From assembly GCA_963781785.1 (NCBI GenBank), contig CAWAHD010000001.1, forward strand, positions 1,488,001 through 1,552,000: a DNA stretch of 64,000 nucleotides, in the 5' to 3' direction. Shown here piece after piece: positions 35,735 to 44,242 of this stretch. Position 1 is the stretch's first letter. Each line of letters starts with the position of its first letter. The DNA comes from CAWAHD01 sp963781785 (GTDB lineage Bacteria > Planctomycetota > Planctomycetia > Isosphaerales > Isosphaeraceae). The notes below the pieces were generated by a model, which was not told the origin of the DNA, searched no databases, and worked only from the letters and a program-made list of their open reading frames with translations. A program made the translations under genes and the position numbers.

Positions 35735-37180
35735 TTATGGATTTTGCTCAATCTGGATTTTGGCGATCGAATCCAGGGCCTGCAACCGCACGTGCAGGTC
35801 TTCCTGTTCGGCAAGCTCCCGTAGCGGTAGGGCGGCGGAATACGCCGGGGGACCGATCTGCCCAAGGGCCCGTGCAGCCATCTGCCTTTGAAACGGGTCC
35901 TTGTCTCCCAGGATCCTGATGAGCGTGGCCACAAGGGGCGCCGCCTGCTGTCGAAGACCGTCAATCGTTTCAAACATGAACTCGGGTAGAACGATCTCGC
36001 TTTTTCCATCAGCGATCTGGCCGATCGCCTGGATGGCCTGGTCCCTGAGCGGTCCCTTGAGTTCCAGGAGAGTCGAGGCCGTAAACCTGTCGAGCACGTT
36101 AATCGGGCGGGCCTCGAGGGAAGCGGCCAGTCGGCGTTCTAACTCCGAGGACGGACCCTGAATCCTGAGTAGGGCAACGAAAGCAACGTCGCGCGCAAAG
36201 CCGTCCTGTCCGCGCACCGTGAACTGATGGATCGCGGGAATGGCGGCGCGGGCCTCCGCGCCTATGGTCCCCAGCAACTTAAGGGCGTCCGTATGGTCGG
36301 AATTCAAGCCGGGCGGCTGTTCAAGGATCTTCGTCAAGGTGGACACGGAGGGCTCCGAGTCGCGAAAGAGCTCCCAGAGCCTTCGGGAAGCCGCAATCCG
36401 GACCTTCGGCTCCTCGTCGCTGAGCAATGTCGTGAGCGTCCGCTTCAGCGCCGGCGGCTGCACACCGAGGCGGCCGATGTTGCCGGCAACCCGACACCGG
36501 ACCCTTGGGTCTCGGCTGGCACTCAAGAGCAAAAGCGCACCGTCGGTGGCCGACGAGACGCCGTCGATCCGGATGACTGCAACCGTGGCCGCCAGACGAA
36601 CCCTCTCGTCGCGCTCCTCGTTGACGTAGAGAGTGAGGAGGGGGACAGCACATTTGGCCCGCGGTCCGATCGATCCCAGGATATCGCAAATCCAGCGGGG
36701 GCCGCCGAACTGCTTCGTGCGTTCCTCGGGATGTTTCGAGACCGCCGTCAGAAGCTCCACCAAGTCCGGAATCGCGTCCTCCGCCTGCGGACCGACCTCC
36801 TCAATGTAGTAGACTGCAAGAGGCGTCGGTCCGCCCGCCTTCAACCATCTGATGAGCGCGGGGACGGCGGGTCTCCCGCCGTTGATGGTTTGCAGCGCCC
36901 AGAAGGACTGCGTGAGACGTTGCGTCCCGCAGCACGGGGCGAGATTGGACGAAAACTCCTCCAGGAGGATGGCGATCTCGCGATCATTCGCCACCCGTCG
37001 AACCACGGGCGCCGCGTCGGTCTTGGCACCAGAATAGGCGGCCTGGCGCGGGTCCGCATCTGCTGGGTCCAGTGATCCGTGGCGGAACAACAAGGGTGCT
37101 GGGTACAGTAGCACCAATGGGCAAAAAAGCCCGTGACCAAGTAATTGCACGGACAGCGAGGCCGGCCGGCGTATTTTCAT
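35735..37180 (-). CDS. HEAT-repeat protein with N-terminal export signal
   Basis: 481 residues. It starts MKIRRPASLSVQLLGHGLFC with a hydrophobic segment that may be a signal or anchor. About eight HEAT-like helical pairs follow, for example 'GRPAVPALIRWLKAGG', 'DEEPKVRIAASRRLWELF', 'GTIGAEARAAIPAIHQF', 'PFQRQMAARALGQIGPPAYS' and 'HVRLQALDSIAKI'. Such proteins are protein-interaction scaffolds and common in planctomycetes. No enzyme domain is seen, and no neighbour suggests a partner. Confidence 0.75.
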   Translation of the reverse strand: MKIRRPASLSVQLLGHGLFCPLVLLYPAPLLFRHGSLDPADADPRQAAYSGAKTDAAPVVRRVANDREIAILLEEFSSNLAPCCGTQRLTQSFWALQTINGGRPAVPALIRWLKAGGPTPLAVYYIEEVGPQAEDAIPDLVELLTAVSKHPEERTKQFGGPRWICDILGSIGPRAKCAVPLLTLYVNEERDERVRLAATVAVIRIDGVSSATDGALLLLSASRDPRVRCRVAGNIGRLGVQPPALKRTLTTLLSDEEPKVRIAASRRLWELFRDSEPSVSTLTKILEQPPGLNSDHTDALKLLGTIGAEARAAIPAIHQFTVRGQDGFARDVAFVALLRIQGPSSELERRLAASLEARPINVLDRFTASTLLELKGPLRDQAIQAIGQIADGKSEIVLPEFMFETIDGLRQQAAPLVATLIRILGDKDPFQRQMAARALGQIGPPAYSAALPLRELAEQEDLHVRLQALDSIAKIQIEQNP

Positions 37181-37420
37181 GGCGGCAACCCTTCACCCGC
37201 TCGCCGAGTCTGGGCCGTGATTCCGTCATCGCCAAACCGGAAGTGTCGATTTGGCTCCCGATAAGGTGAGTTCACGATCGAACTCTCGATGCGCGTATCG
37301 GCCCTGCGTCGATCCCACGTCCAATGGATTTAGCGCGTCAATCAACCAATCTCCGGCATGATCGTCTGATCCCTCGCCTCAAAGTCGACGGCCCTTACGG
37401 TAAAAGCGCGATCGGCGGCA

Positions 37421-38134
37421 TCACGCCTTCCTCGGCATCAACTCGGTGCGAATCCACGCCCTGAGCCGCCGTTCCCAGGCCGTCGTGTCCGTCGCGTCTT
37501 CCCCGGTCACCGAGTGCGCAACCTCTTGCGCCCGGATCGGCAGAAACCGGCTCAATTCCGCCACGACGTACTTCCCCTCTGGCCCGAGCTGTTCGATCAC
37601 CATCGATTCGCCGTCGAAGCGCCAGACCTCGGCAACCTGGAGCGCCCGGTAGATTCCGGGGCGGTCCACCTGCGAAGGAGACAGATCGATTTCAATCCCC
37701 AGGTCAGGGTTGGGATAGTCAGCAATGTCCTTCGACTTGCGAGCCACCGCAGCCGCCACGACCGCCAGTTTGCCGGGTTCGAAATAGTAGCAAAGGTCGG
37801 CTTCCAACCCGCGCGCGACCTCCGTTCGCTTCCATGTCGTCTGACCACCGCCTCTGCACGGGATATCAAGCTCGACCGTCACCGCATTGACCAGCCGCCC
37901 CAATAACTCCTTGAAGTCCTCGTGCACGTAGCCGGTGGTCATGATCTCCAGGTCCTTTCCATCATAGGCCAGGTGGACGTGCTGCCCCTCGCCGATTGCG
38001 TCGGACAGGCGATCATAGAGGTCCCAGCTCAAGCCACGAATTGTGATCCGCTGCTCACCCAGAACAACGCTAGAGGGCCCGGAAGATGCCGGCAAGGCCG
38101 GGGACACTCGCGGTCGGGTCACCAGGGTGGACAT
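37421..38134 (-). CDS. Uma2 family protein, second copy
   Basis: 237 residues from MSTLVTRPRVSPALPASSGP. Uma2 signature segments: 'RLSDAIGEGQHVHLAYDGKD', 'LEADLCYYFEPGK', 'NPDLGIEIDLSPSQVDRPGI' and 'EVWRFDGESMVIEQL', with the DLGIEID acidic pair in the nuclease-like site. An open frame extends far upstream to 38617 but the added part is low-complexity and out of character, so the ATG at 38134 is preferred. It diverges from xdhC, 240 bases away. Function unknown. Confidence 0.85.
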   Translation of the reverse strand: MSTLVTRPRVSPALPASSGPSSVVLGEQRITIRGLSWDLYDRLSDAIGEGQHVHLAYDGKDLEIMTTGYVHEDFKELLGRLVNAVTVELDIPCRGGGQTTWKRTEVARGLEADLCYYFEPGKLAVVAAAVARKSKDIADYPNPDLGIEIDLSPSQVDRPGIYRALQVAEVWRFDGESMVIEQLGPEGKYVVAELSRFLPIRAQEVAHSVTGEDATDTTAWERRLRAWIRTELMPRKA

Positions 38135-38374
38135 GGTCGAGGCTCCTTGGCATGGCTCGGTCGTGAGCGCTGGCACACTCTGCTTCTCCCTGGCATCAAT
38201 CATACGTCGTGGTCGAGTGAGTGGCCACGCCGAACGGAGAACGGGGAAGGATAACGGGAATCGGCCGATGCGCAACACAGACCGCCCATCAGCCGCAGAG
38301 CCGGATTGCCCCTGGATCGCCACGACGATAGCCTGGCATGTGGGTTTGATTTCAGGAATCGGGAATCCGGAAAT

Positions 38375-39498
38375 ATGCGCGACGTCGTTCGACAGTTGAT
38401 CGAGGCCCTCCGGCAGGATCGCGAGCTGATCGTCTGCCAGGTGGTTGAGACGCGGGGGTCGACGCCGCAAAAGGCCGGTGCGCTCATGGTCATCGATCCC
38501 GACGGTGGCCAACTCGGCACGCTCGGCGGCGGCTGCGTCGAGAACGAAGTCAAGATGAAGGCCGTCCGCCAAGCCGGCGACTCGGCGGCGGCCGTGCATT
38601 CGTTTGTCCTCGACCACGATTACGCCTGGGCCGACGGTCTGATCTGCGGCGGCAAGATGATCATCGTCACACAGTCCGTCCGCGGGCCCGCGCCCTGGGT
38701 TACTTCCAGGCGCTCGACCAGGCGATCGAAGACGGACGAGGCTTCACCGAGGCTGTGGTCGTCGATCTTGGGCCGGCGGCCGGCCCGGTACTGGGAAGCC
38801 GGTTCTTGCTCGACGAAACTGGGCAGTCCCTGGCCAGTTGGCCAGAGTATCCGGTGCCCGGGGCACTCATGTCGAATCTCGTCCCGCCCGCCGATCGGCC
38901 CCGGCCGGCAGTGAAGGGCGGTGTCGCATTTTTGCCTCATTGGCCCCGCATCCGGCTCATCATCATCGGGGCCGGACACGTGGGACAGGCCGTCGCTACC
39001 CTGGCGGCGCAGACCGACTTCGACGTCTGGGTTGTCGACGACCGCGATCAGTACGCTAATCGCGAGCGATTTGCTGCCGCTCAGCGAATCCTCGTCGGTC
39101 CGATCGACGAGGTCATCCCCACCCTCCCGATCACGCCGGAGACATACGCCCTGATCGTGACGCGCGGCCATGGGCACGATCAAGAGGCCCTTTACCACCT
39201 GGCGCCGAAGCCCGCCGGCTATGTGGGCTTGATCGGCAGCCGCCGCAAGATCCGGCTGATCTTTGAAAACCTGCTCCAGGCCGGAATCACGCCGTCGGAC
39301 CTCGAGCGCGTGACCGCACCAGTGGGACTCGATATCGGGTCGCAGACGGTGCCCGAGATCGCCGTCAGCATCGTCGCCGAGCTGATCGCGCGGCGCAACC
39401 TGGGCCAGCGGCGTCTGGCACCGTCTCATCATGACGACTTGCTGAGGAGCGTGACGTCCGGCGGACGTGCCGATGCCGGCGTTGCGGCGAACGCATGA
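38375..39498 (+). CDS. xdhC: XdhC/CoxI family protein (Moco insertion/maturation), one frameshift
   Basis: 374 residues once one missing base near 38690 is restored. The N-terminal XdhC/CoxI domain reads 'CQVVETRGSTPQKAGALMVI', 'GTLGGGCVEN', and the C-terminal Rossmann domain 'LIIIGAGHVGQAVATLAAQT', 'ALIVTRGHGHDQEALYHL', 'GLIGSRRKIRLIFENLL', 'DIGSQTVPEIAVSIVAELIA'. XdhC proteins bind molybdenum cofactor and help insert it, sulfurated, into xanthine-dehydrogenase/CO-dehydrogenase-type enzymes. It begins the Moco operon, and its TGA overlaps the next ATG (ATGA). No molybdoenzyme subunit is in the window. Confidence 0.88.
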
Positions 39499-40478
39499 TC
39501 GCGGCCGTGGTACCCGCCGCCGGATCCAGCTCGCGAATGGCTGCACCCAAGCTGCTCTTCCAGCGAGAAGGCCAGACCTTGATCCACCGCGTCGTGACCG
39601 CACTGCGGCAGGGGGGAGCCGACCGCGTGATCGTGGTGGCTCCGCCGCTGGATTCCGAACGCGGGCGGGACGTCGCGGCCGAGGCACGCCGCGCTCTGGC
39701 GGAGGTCGTGGTGCCGGCGGCACGCCCCGCCGAGATGCGCGATTCGATCGAGCTGGGCCTGGAGGCCCTTGCCCGCGGGACACCCCCCCGATCCGTGCTC
39801 CTGACGCCGGGCGACACGCCGGGCATCACCGCCGAGGTCGTCGCTCAAGTGCTCGAATGCGCCGGGAAGCGGCCCGATCACATCGTCATTCCGACCTGCG
39901 ACGGACGCCGCGGACATCCGATCGTTCTGCCGTGGAGCCTCGCCGCTCTGGTGCCGGCACTTCCTCTCGGGGTCGGAGTCAACGCACTGGTCGGCCGGTA
40001 TTCCGACCGCGTGGTCGAGCTACCGGTCGAAAGCCCGAAAATCATCGCCGACATCGACACCCCGGAGGACCTCCGCAAGTGGAACGCCCGCTGGCCAGAA
40101 GACGCTCTCCAGCGAGACAATTGCCGGTCTACGCAAGAGGCCGGAGCGACCCCGCCCGTCGAGCCGATTGTCGTGAGCGTCCGTTTCTTTGCGCTCGCTC
40201 GGGAGCGGGTAGGATGCAGTCAGATCGACTTCGAGCTGCCGCCTGGCGGCACGATCGCCGGCCTGCGGGTTCTGCTGGCCAAACGTCTGCCCAGGCTGGC
40301 AGCCCTGCTTCCTAATGTCCTGATCGCCGTCAATGAAGAGTATGCCGGCGACGACTGCGTCATTCCGTCCGGCGCGCGGATTGCCGTCATCCCGCCGGTG
40401 AGCGGCGGGTCTGTCGATTCCGGCGAACATCGACGCAAGCCGGCCGGACTTGCCCAGTTGGGACCAGGACGCCCATGA
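39495..40478 (+). CDS. MocA-like nucleotidyltransferase fused to a MoaD-like domain
   Basis: 327 residues in one frame. Residues 1-200 are a MobA/MocA-type nucleotidyltransferase: 'AAVVPAAGSSSRMAAPKLLF' with the GSSxRMG-like loop, 'LLTPGDTPGITAEVV', 'HPIVLPWSL', 'DIDTPEDLRKW'. These enzymes attach CMP or GMP to Moco. Residues ~225-307 are a ubiquitin-like MoaD domain: 'VSVRFFALARERVG', 'LIAVNEEYAGDDCVIPSGAR', 'IAVIPPVSGG'. MoaD normally ends in Gly-Gly, where the thiocarboxylate forms; here 20 more residues follow, so activation would need cleavage or the domain has another role. Overlaps by ATGA with xdhC before it and moaE after it. Confidence 0.85.
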   Translation: MIAAVVPAAGSSSRMAAPKLLFQREGQTLIHRVVTALRQGGADRVIVVAPPLDSERGRDVAAEARRALAEVVVPAARPAEMRDSIELGLEALARGTPPRSVLLTPGDTPGITAEVVAQVLECAGKRPDHIVIPTCDGRRGHPIVLPWSLAALVPALPLGVGVNALVGRYSDRVVELPVESPKIIADIDTPEDLRKWNARWPEDALQRDNCRSTQEAGATPPVEPIVVSVRFFALARERVGCSQIDFELPPGGTIAGLRVLLAKRLPRLAALLPNVLIAVNEEYAGDDCVIPSGARIAVIPPVSGGSVDSGEHRRKPAGLAQLGPGRP

Positions 40479-40897
40479 TCGAGATTACGTCCAGTACGAT
40501 CGACCACGCGTCCGTGACCGAACGGGTCCGATCGTCGAGCGCCGGTGCCGTCTGCACGTTCCTGGGCACGGTGCGCGAGTTCACCGGCGGTCGCCAGACG
40601 GTCTCGCTTCGCTACGAGGGCTATCCCGAAATGGCCGTGAAAAAGCTGGCTGAGCTCGAGGACGAAGCGCGGCGCCGGTGGCCGATCATCGAGCTGGCTC
40701 TGGTCCATCGGTTGGGAGACCTCGAGCTGGGCGAAGTCAGCGTGGTCGTCGCCGTGAGCTGCCCTCATCGCCACCAAGCCTTTGAAGCATGCCGGTGGCT
40801 GATCGATACACTTAAAGAGATCGTGCCGATCTGGAAACGAGAGTCCTGGGCCGATGGGGGTGAAGAATGGGTCCACCCGGGGCTTGCGCCGGGTTGA
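40475..40897 (+). CDS. moaE: Molybdopterin synthase catalytic subunit MoaE
   Basis: 140 residues. Converts precursor Z (cPMP) to molybdopterin with sulfur from MoaD-thiocarboxylate. Family motifs: 'AGAVCTFLGTVREFTGGRQT', 'LRYEGYPEMAVKKLAELEDE', 'LVHRLGDLELGEVSVVVAVS', 'HRHQAFEACRWLIDTLKEIV' and the catalytic lysine segment 'PIWKRESWADG'. The ATG overlaps the stop of the MocA-MoaD gene, which supplies its partner domain. Confidence 0.95.
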   Translation: MIEITSSTIDHASVTERVRSSSAGAVCTFLGTVREFTGGRQTVSLRYEGYPEMAVKKLAELEDEARRRWPIIELALVHRLGDLELGEVSVVVAVSCPHRHQAFEACRWLIDTLKEIVPIWKRESWADGGEEWVHPGLAPG

Positions 40898-41026
40898 GGA
40901 ATGGGCCGGGCGAGGGGCATTTCCGCCATTCCCTCGCTGCGCGCCGGCCTGATATGGGCACGACCGCAGCTCTGGTCATTTAATTCCTGCCGGGCGCCAC
41001 AAGCGATTCCGTTCGTCTCTTTCGGC

Positions 41027-41032
41027 TATAAT
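41027..41032 (+). promoter_or_regulatory. moaA: Probable -10 box of moaA
   Basis: A perfect TATAAT about 50 bases before the moaA ATG. The -35 region is weak (GATTCC sixteen bases upstream). The 180-base gap after moaE suggests moaA has its own promoter. Confidence 0.45.
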
Positions 41033-41080
41033 GATCTACATCGACGAAACGGCTTCGATCTAGCACTCCAATAGGCTCTG

Positions 41081-42083
41081 ATGACATCCTCACCCAACCA
41101 GCTTATCGACTCGTGGGGCCGGCCCCACAACAACTTGCGGATCAGCGTCACCGACCGCTGCAACATCCGGTGCGTGTACTGCATGCCGGAAGAGGTGCGG
41201 TTCCAGCCGCGCGCCAGCCTGCTCAGCTTCGAGGAGATCGAGCGATTCGTGCGGATTGCTCTACCGCTGGGGATCGACAAGGTTCGCCTGACCGGCGGCG
41301 AGCCGCTGGTGCGGCGCGACCTGGTGACTCTGGTGAAAAAGCTAGCTCCGATTCCCGGTCTCAGGGATGTCGGGCTGACCACCAACGGCATCTTGCTGGC
41401 CCCGGTCGCGCAATCGCTCTTTGATGCAGGGTTGAAACGGATCAATATCAGCCTAGACACGATGGATCCGGCCCGGTTCGAACGGCTGACGCGGCGCCCG
41501 GGCCTGGAACAGGTGATCGAAGGGATCCTCGCGGCCAAGGACGGCTGGTTTCAGGCCCGTGAAGGTCAACGCCGTTGCCATTCGGGGGGAGACCGAGGAC
41601 GACGTCGTCCCACTGGCGCGATTCGCGCGCGAGCACGGACTGGAGCTGCGTTTCATCGAGTACATGCCGCTCGATGCCGGCCATCTCTGGGAGCGAGAGA
41701 AGGTCCTGTTCGCGGCTGACATCATGGAGAGGCTGACCCGCGAGTTCGGCCCGCTCGTCCCCGCCGAATTACAAGACCCGCGTGCGCCTGCCCTCGACTA
41801 TCAGTACCAGGGCGGCGCGGGAATCGTCGGCTTCATCGCCTCGGTCAGCCGGCCGTTCTGCATGAGCTGCAACCGGATCCGGCTCACGTCCGACGGCAAG
41901 CTACGGAACTGCTTGTTCGCGCTCGAGGAGACGGACGTCCGTGGTCTCTTACGCGGCGGTGCCGCCGATGCGCAGATCGTCCAGGCGATTCGCGACTGCG
42001 TGGCCGCGAAGTGGGAGGGACACGAGATCAATACCTCGCGATTCATCCAGCCCGAGCGCCTGATGCATTCAATCGGGGGTTGA
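41081..42083 (+). CDS. moaA: GTP 3',8-cyclase MoaA (radical SAM), one frameshift
   Basis: 333 residues after removing one extra G near 41541 (GACGGCTGG should read GACGCTGG, restoring 'AAKDAGFRPVKVNAVAIRG'). It starts the Moco pathway from GTP. The N-terminal radical-SAM cluster motif 'CNIRCVYC' follows 'LRISVTDR'; 'LTGGEPLVRRDL' is the SAM-binding GGE; the C-terminal cluster is 'CMSCNRIRLTSDGKLRNCLF'. The protein ends in 'HSIGG', the usual MoaA Gly-Gly tail. It follows moaE with a 180-base gap. Confidence 0.9.
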
Positions 42084-42177
42084 ATCCCGCATGGAAGAGG
42101 GTTGCCAGGCTGGGTTTGTGCCGCTAGAGTAATTCGGCCGGGAGCACGGAGGCCTGGAGGCTATGGAAGGATCGATC

Positions 42178-42606
42178 ATGAGTGCGCAGAAATCGACGAC
42201 GCCTTGGTATCGCGAAGGACTGGCATTCTCCTGTACGCGATGCGGGGCTTGTTGCACGGGTGCGCCGGGATACGTGTGGGTCTCTCCTGAAGAAATCGAG
42301 CGGCTGGCGGAGTTTCGTGGCGAGACCGTCGAGCAGTTCTCGGCGAGATTCGTGCGGCAGGTTGGCGAGCGGCTACAGCCTGATCGAGAAGCCGGGAGGC
42401 GACTGTATCTTCTGGGACAAGAGCGCCGGCTGCACGGTGTATCCAGCCCGCCCGATCCAGTGCCGGACCTGGCCTTTCTGGCCGGAAAATGTCGAGACGC
42501 GGGAGGACTGGGACCACGTGCAGCGAGATCTGCCCCGGCTCGGGCCATGGCCGGCTCTATTCGGTCGAAGAGATTCGTCTCGTCAATCGCCAAGACACCC
42601 AAATGA
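42178..42606 (+). CDS. YkgJ family cysteine-cluster protein, two frameshifts
   Basis: A Zn/Fe-chelating YkgJ-type protein split over three frames. The first gives 'FSCTRCGACCTGAPGYVWVS', the second 'KPGGDCIFWDKSAGCTVYPA' and 'RPIQCRTWPFWPENVE', the third 'ICPGSGHGRLYSVEEIRLVN'. Removing one extra base near 42372 and one near 42522 restores the order CxxCxxCC..CxxW..CxVYxxRPxQCRxWPFW..CPG. The function of YkgJ proteins is not firmly known. ATG 42178 has an AAGGA site. In the third frame there is no stop before the next gene, so the original might be a fused double-YkgJ protein of ~320 residues; the stop at 42606 in another frame overlaps the next ATG. Confidence 0.65.
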   Translation: MSAQKSTTPWYREGLAFSCTRCGACCTGAPGYVWVSPEEIERLAEFRGETVEQFSARFVRQVGERLQPDREAGRRLYLLGQERRLHGVSSPPDPVPDLAFLAGKCRDAGGLGPRAARSAPARAMAGSIRSKRFVSSIAKTPK

Positions 42607-43142
42607 CTGATATTCCTCTCCCAACCAGCACGCCGGTATCGCCTCCGGAGCCGCAGTGGCGTGCCGAGCTCCAGGCGCTGTACAACGACCTGGACGCGGA
42701 AGTCGCGCGACTCGGGCCGGTTTGCAGGTTGAGCGGGCGGTGCTGCCGATTCGAGGAGTACGGTCATACGTTGTTTGTCTCCAGCCCTGAGGTCCAGTTC
42801 CTGGTCGAGGTCGCCGGCCCGCCCGCGCGCCGCTCGATCGAGGGGCGAACGTGTCCCTGGCAAGATCAAGCGGGGCATTGCACGGCCAGCGACTGCCGGC
42901 CGCTGGGATGCCGCGTGTACTACTGCGATCCGTCTTATCAGTCCGCCGCCCATGAGCTTTCGGAGAAGTTCATCGCCAGACTCAAGGCACTCTCGGACCG
43001 GCACGATTTGCCCTGGAACTACGCCCCTTTGCATCGCCACCTCCGCGAGGAGCCATCCAGCGAAGGGTTTCCGATCCGGCCGGCCCTCCACGATCCCGGT
43101 GAATTCGCCAGATGCGAGTCGCCATCGGTCCAGGAGGCTTGA
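42603..43142 (+). CDS. YkgJ-like cysteine-cluster protein
   Basis: 179 residues starting MTDIPLPTSTPVSPPEPQWR. Metal-binding cysteines occur in 'CRLSGRCCRFEEYGHTLFVS' and 'CPWQDQAGHCTASDCRPLGC' with 'RVYYCDP', the layout of the YkgJ/'zinc- or iron-chelating' family. Overlaps the preceding YkgJ gene by ATGA, so the pair probably works together. Function unknown. Confidence 0.75.
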   Translation: MTDIPLPTSTPVSPPEPQWRAELQALYNDLDAEVARLGPVCRLSGRCCRFEEYGHTLFVSSPEVQFLVEVAGPPARRSIEGRTCPWQDQAGHCTASDCRPLGCRVYYCDPSYQSAAHELSEKFIARLKALSDRHDLPWNYAPLHRHLREEPSSEGFPIRPALHDPGEFARCESPSVQEA

Positions 43143-43238
43143 CCGCTCGGGAGCGGGATTTCTCGCTTGGGAAGGGTTCGCACACGGTGTTTTCTCAGAG
43201 CGCAATTCCTTCTTTGAGAACGACAGGGCGGTACCTTC

Positions 43239-43267
43239 TTGACACTACTCTAAGCCACCAATACACT
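43239..43267 (+). promoter_or_regulatory. Sigma-70-type promoter for the HU gene
   Basis: TTGACA at 43239-43244 and TACACT at 43262-43267 with an ideal 17-base spacer, about 55 bases before the HU start. This is the best promoter-like match seen in the window. Confidence 0.65.
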
Positions 43268-43322
43268 TGAGCCACTCTGCTGCCCGCACCGGGCCGACCA
43301 CGAATCCGTGGAGATCGCCATC

Positions 43323-43706
43323 GTGACCAAGAAAGAAATTGTCAAGAAGATTTCAGAGGATATCGGTCTGACTCAGCTCAAGACCAAGGACATCGTCCAG
43401 CGGACTCTCGACGCCATCATCCAGACATTGGTGTCCGAGGGCCGGATCGAGCTGCGGAACTTCGGTGTCTTTGAAGTCAAGCAGCGTGCCCCTCGGAAGG
43501 CGCGCAACCCGCGTACCGGCGACAAGGTCTATGTCCCGTCCAAGAACGTTGTGACGTTCAAGCCGGGCAAGGAAATGGAAGAATTGGTTCGAAAGCTAGA
43601 TCCGTCAAAACTTCCACTATTGGAAGAAGGCTCGGATGCCGATCTAGAAAACAATGGATCCGTGGAACCGGTCTCTGAGCCGGGGGCCAGGTCAACCGCT
43701 GACTGA
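43323..43706 (+). CDS. HU/IHF family DNA-binding protein with acidic tail
   Basis: 127 residues (132 if the GTG at 43308 is used). The HU fold spans the first ~90: 'TKKEIVKKISEDIGLTQLKT', 'GRIELRNFGVFEVKQRAPRK', then the DNA-contacting arm 'ARNPRTGDKVYVPSKNVVTF' with the conserved RNP. A ~35-residue acidic, low-complexity tail (LLEEGSDADLENNGSVEPVS) follows, longer than classical HU. It bends and packages DNA. The GTG at 43323 is favoured because GGAG lies nine bases upstream and 'TKKEIVK' is the normal family start. A good promoter precedes it. Confidence 0.93.
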   Translation: MTKKEIVKKISEDIGLTQLKTKDIVQRTLDAIIQTLVSEGRIELRNFGVFEVKQRAPRKARNPRTGDKVYVPSKNVVTFKPGKEMEELVRKLDPSKLPLLEEGSDADLENNGSVEPVSEPGARSTAD

Positions 43707-43970
43707 TCCCCAGGCAAAGCGGTCGCGATGTGACCGATGAAGCCCTGTGCCCAACACGAGGCGGAAAAGGTTTGATGCCATGAGGTTAAGTGGCACATCC
43801 TGTAACCGGTTTCGGTAGAAGCAGGGAATTCGGGAGCCTACGGACAGCGGCCAGCGGAACTCGGGTTGCGCCCTGGGCGGAGTCCCGAAGGGCAGTCCGC
43901 CGACCAAGGCCCGCGTGGAATGCAGGGCCCGAGTGGTCCGCGAGGACAAATAGACGGGAGGGAGCCCGAC

Positions 43971-44204
43971 ATGCGTAAACTGTTTGCTGCCCTGGCGATC
44001 ACGGCTGCATCTCTCGCCATCTTCGAGGGATGCGCCCCGATCCCCTTGCCGCACTACGCAGCCTACAAACCCCGGCGGGTCGAAGAGCTGCTGGTCGACT
44101 CGGAGAACCTGCGACAGGCCGGCGACGAGTGGGAGCGGTTCTGGCTGCTCGACCAGCCCTCGCACATGACGCCCTACCGGATTCATGGCGGCGTTGGCCC
44201 TTGA
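43971..44204 (+). CDS. Small putative lipoprotein (77 aa)
   Basis: Starts MRKLFAALAITAASLAIFEG with a lipobox-like 'IFEGC' (Cys21), then 'PHYAAYKPRRVEELLVDSEN' and 'WERFWLLDQPSHMTPYRIHG', a tail I recall from small planctomycete proteins ('eWerfW.lDqPsHmtpyr.hGGi'). A strong GGGAGGGAG site lies just upstream. Probably anchored to a membrane; function unknown. It converges with the hydrolase gene. Confidence 0.75.
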   Translation: MRKLFAALAITAASLAIFEGCAPIPLPHYAAYKPRRVEELLVDSENLRQAGDEWERFWLLDQPSHMTPYRIHGGVGP

Positions 44205-44242
44205 CCTGACCTGACGCGGCCTGACCAGGCGTGCCCGTTCGA

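Noticed and set aside
37421..38617. Long 398-codon form of the second Uma2 protein
   Set aside because: The first ~160 residues are unlike the family and overlap the xdhC control region and start; the ATG at 38134 fits better.
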